A stretch of 64,000 nucleotides of DNA from Acidobacteriaceae bacterium. Lineage in GTDB: Bacteria > Acidobacteriota > Terriglobia > Terriglobales > Acidobacteriaceae. Positions within the stretch are counted from its first letter, which is position 1; every line of letters begins with the position of its first letter. This document shows, piece after piece, positions 63,146-64,000 of this stretch. Location: NCBI GenBank assembly GCA_003139095.1, contig PLHW01000064.1, positions 1 through 64,000 on the forward strand. Direction: 5' to 3'. Made by a program: the position numbers and the translations under genes. The notes below the pieces were generated by a model. It saw nothing but the letters and a program-made list of their open reading frames with translations. It did no database searches and was not told where the DNA came from.

Positions 63146-63781
63146 TTAGTTACTAAGCACGTCTTGGTTTTGCACACAATTTACTTCTGCGGGTGCTGCG
63201 AAGATAGGTTCTCGCCAGTCTGCTTCGGCTTCCTTCTCTCGCTTCGCCGCGGCGTACCGTTCTCGCTTCGCTGCTTCGCGCTCACGTCGGGCCTGTTCTT
63301 TGGCGTCCCAAAACTCCCGGTTTTCCAAGTACCGCGCCCGCCGCGCCGCCCAGTGCGCCTGGATCGCGCCTACCCCAGCGACATGTGCGAAGTCGTTGAA
63401 CGACGTCCCCATTTGCACGTTTCCGTGCTCGCGCGCCGGCCCATCTCGCCGGGTGGTCTCAGGATCGATACCGAGCCACCGGCACGCCCATTCAAAGCTT
63501 CCCCAAAATTCCTCCCGCAACTCCGGCGGAGGGGTAGGTTTTTTCCAGTAGCACCAATCGGCGCGCGCGGTAATCCACTCGACCGCCTCGCGCCCGCGCT
63601 CCGTTGGCAAACCTTGCCAATCGACCTCCAGCGCATCATGGAATGCCGCGACGATCATGCGCCGGCAGAGCAGCAACGTTGGGCAAGCCCGCTCTGGAGG
63701 TTCCTCAGTTTGCAGTGCTGGGGGCCGGCCCGGTCGCACGGTGATCGGATGCGTCAGAACTTTGCTTACAAAATACGCCAC
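63146..63781 (-). CDS. Uncharacterised phage-like protein
   Basis: The 211-residue protein starts with GTG behind GAGG. A central stretch EWITARADWCYWKKP ... EEFWGSFEWACRWLGIDPETTRR has the Trp-rich and LGIDPE.R pattern seen in small conserved proteins of many temperate phages. The C-terminal third is a long Arg/Lys/Glu-rich coiled coil. Function is unknown. Confidence 0.65.
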   Translation of the reverse strand: MAYFVSKVLTHPITVRPGRPPALQTEEPPERACPTLLLCRRMIVAAFHDALEVDWQGLPTERGREAVEWITARADWCYWKKPTPPPELREEFWGSFEWACRWLGIDPETTRRDGPAREHGNVQMGTSFNDFAHVAGVGAIQAHWAARRARYLENREFWDAKEQARREREAAKRERYAAAKREKEAEADWREPIFAAPAEVNCVQNQDVLSN

Positions 63782-63804
63782 TTTTAAGCCTCAGGTTTGC
63801 TGGA

Positions 63805-64000
63805 TTACCGTCGCGCTTGTAAGTCCGTATAGACAGCTATCGCGCGGGCGACGGCGCGATTCTCGCTCGCCTTCTGTGAGCCAACCATCTCGGCCCGCCT
63901 CACCACGTCACCGCTCACCACGGACCCGCGCATATCGAACACTTGAACGGGACCACCACCGCCGAGCCCGCTATTCGGCGTGATCGCACCCGACGCCCCC
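63805..64000 (-). CDS. C-terminal end of a Gly-rich phage (tail?) protein, partial
   Basis: The frame runs off the right edge. The last 65 codons read ...ITPNSGLGGGGPVQVFDMRGSVVSGDVVRRAEMVGSQKASENRAVARAI... and stop at TAA 63805-63807. The Gly-run followed by an amphipathic helix resembles the end of tail tape-measure or virion assembly proteins. The call is tentative because only the tail of the protein is visible. Confidence 0.45.
   Translation of the reverse strand, partial: GASGAITPNSGLGGGGPVQVFDMRGSVVSGDVVRRAEMVGSQKASENRAVARAIAVYTDLQARR

Overview
This window looks like chromosome of a high-GC soil bacterium of the Acidobacteriota (Terriglobia/Koribacter-like). That assignment is inferred from several traits: two GloVer tandem-repeat secreted proteins, an exosortase fused to EpsI next to a polysaccharide cluster, Ser/Thr kinases including a pseudokinase, and many short heptamer repeats between genes. 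No rRNA gene or complete tRNA gene was seen to confirm it.

Layout. 0-3.4 kb: a radical SAM/SPASM protein with a His-rich insert, then lysS. 3.4-10.9 kb: a minus-strand surface-polysaccharide cluster (two GT4 glycosyltransferases, an AsnB-type amidotransferase, a deacetylase-like protein) divergent from the exosortase-EpsI fusion. 10.9-16.4 kb: Nnr, a K+ channel, a GT2 glycosyltransferase, a small basic secreted protein and wecB. 16.4-23.8 kb: a respiratory formate dehydrogenase module. fdhE lies on the minus strand and fdhA-fdhB-fdhI on the plus strand. fdhA contains an in-frame UGA for selenocysteine in the FdnG-like motif, with a SECIS-like hairpin just after it. 23.9-27.8 kb: small accessory genes, a toxin-antitoxin pair, a pseudokinase and a PPOX-fold flavoprotein. 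28-32.8 kb: gap-pgk-macrodomain-tpiA, then purQ. 33.4-46.7 kb: a TonB receptor, a CAP protein, Lon, pheA, rimI, a two-component system, an Ig-like/PHB-depolymerase-like secreted protein and a fatty-acid desaturase. 47-55.9 kb: a cytochrome c, a GloVer protein, an NAD(P) dehydrogenase, an MBL hydrolase, a Ser/Thr kinase, an S41 protease and a secreted CX5R phosphatase. 56-57.9 kb: a prepilin peptidase and two TadE-like pilus proteins.

From about 57.95 kb to the right edge lies an integrated mobile element. Its left end is a displaced 3' portion of a tRNA-Ala(CGC), followed by a tyrosine integrase, a small ORF, an HK97-fold major capsid protein, an HTH/zinc protein, a replisome-organizer-like protein, an excisionase-like HTH protein with a near-consensus promoter, an unknown phage-like gene and the partial end of a Gly-rich, possibly tail, protein. 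The other end is outside the window. Placing the capsid gene between integration and replication genes, with no portal, terminase large subunit or protease in view, suggests a phage satellite or a reduced prophage.

The most unusual window-wide signal is about 14 intergenic loci of degenerate tandem heptamers (one is an octamer). Each locus has its own consensus word, several form inverted arms around a unique core, and some extend into gene 3' ends and provide the stop codon. They are absent from the mobile element.
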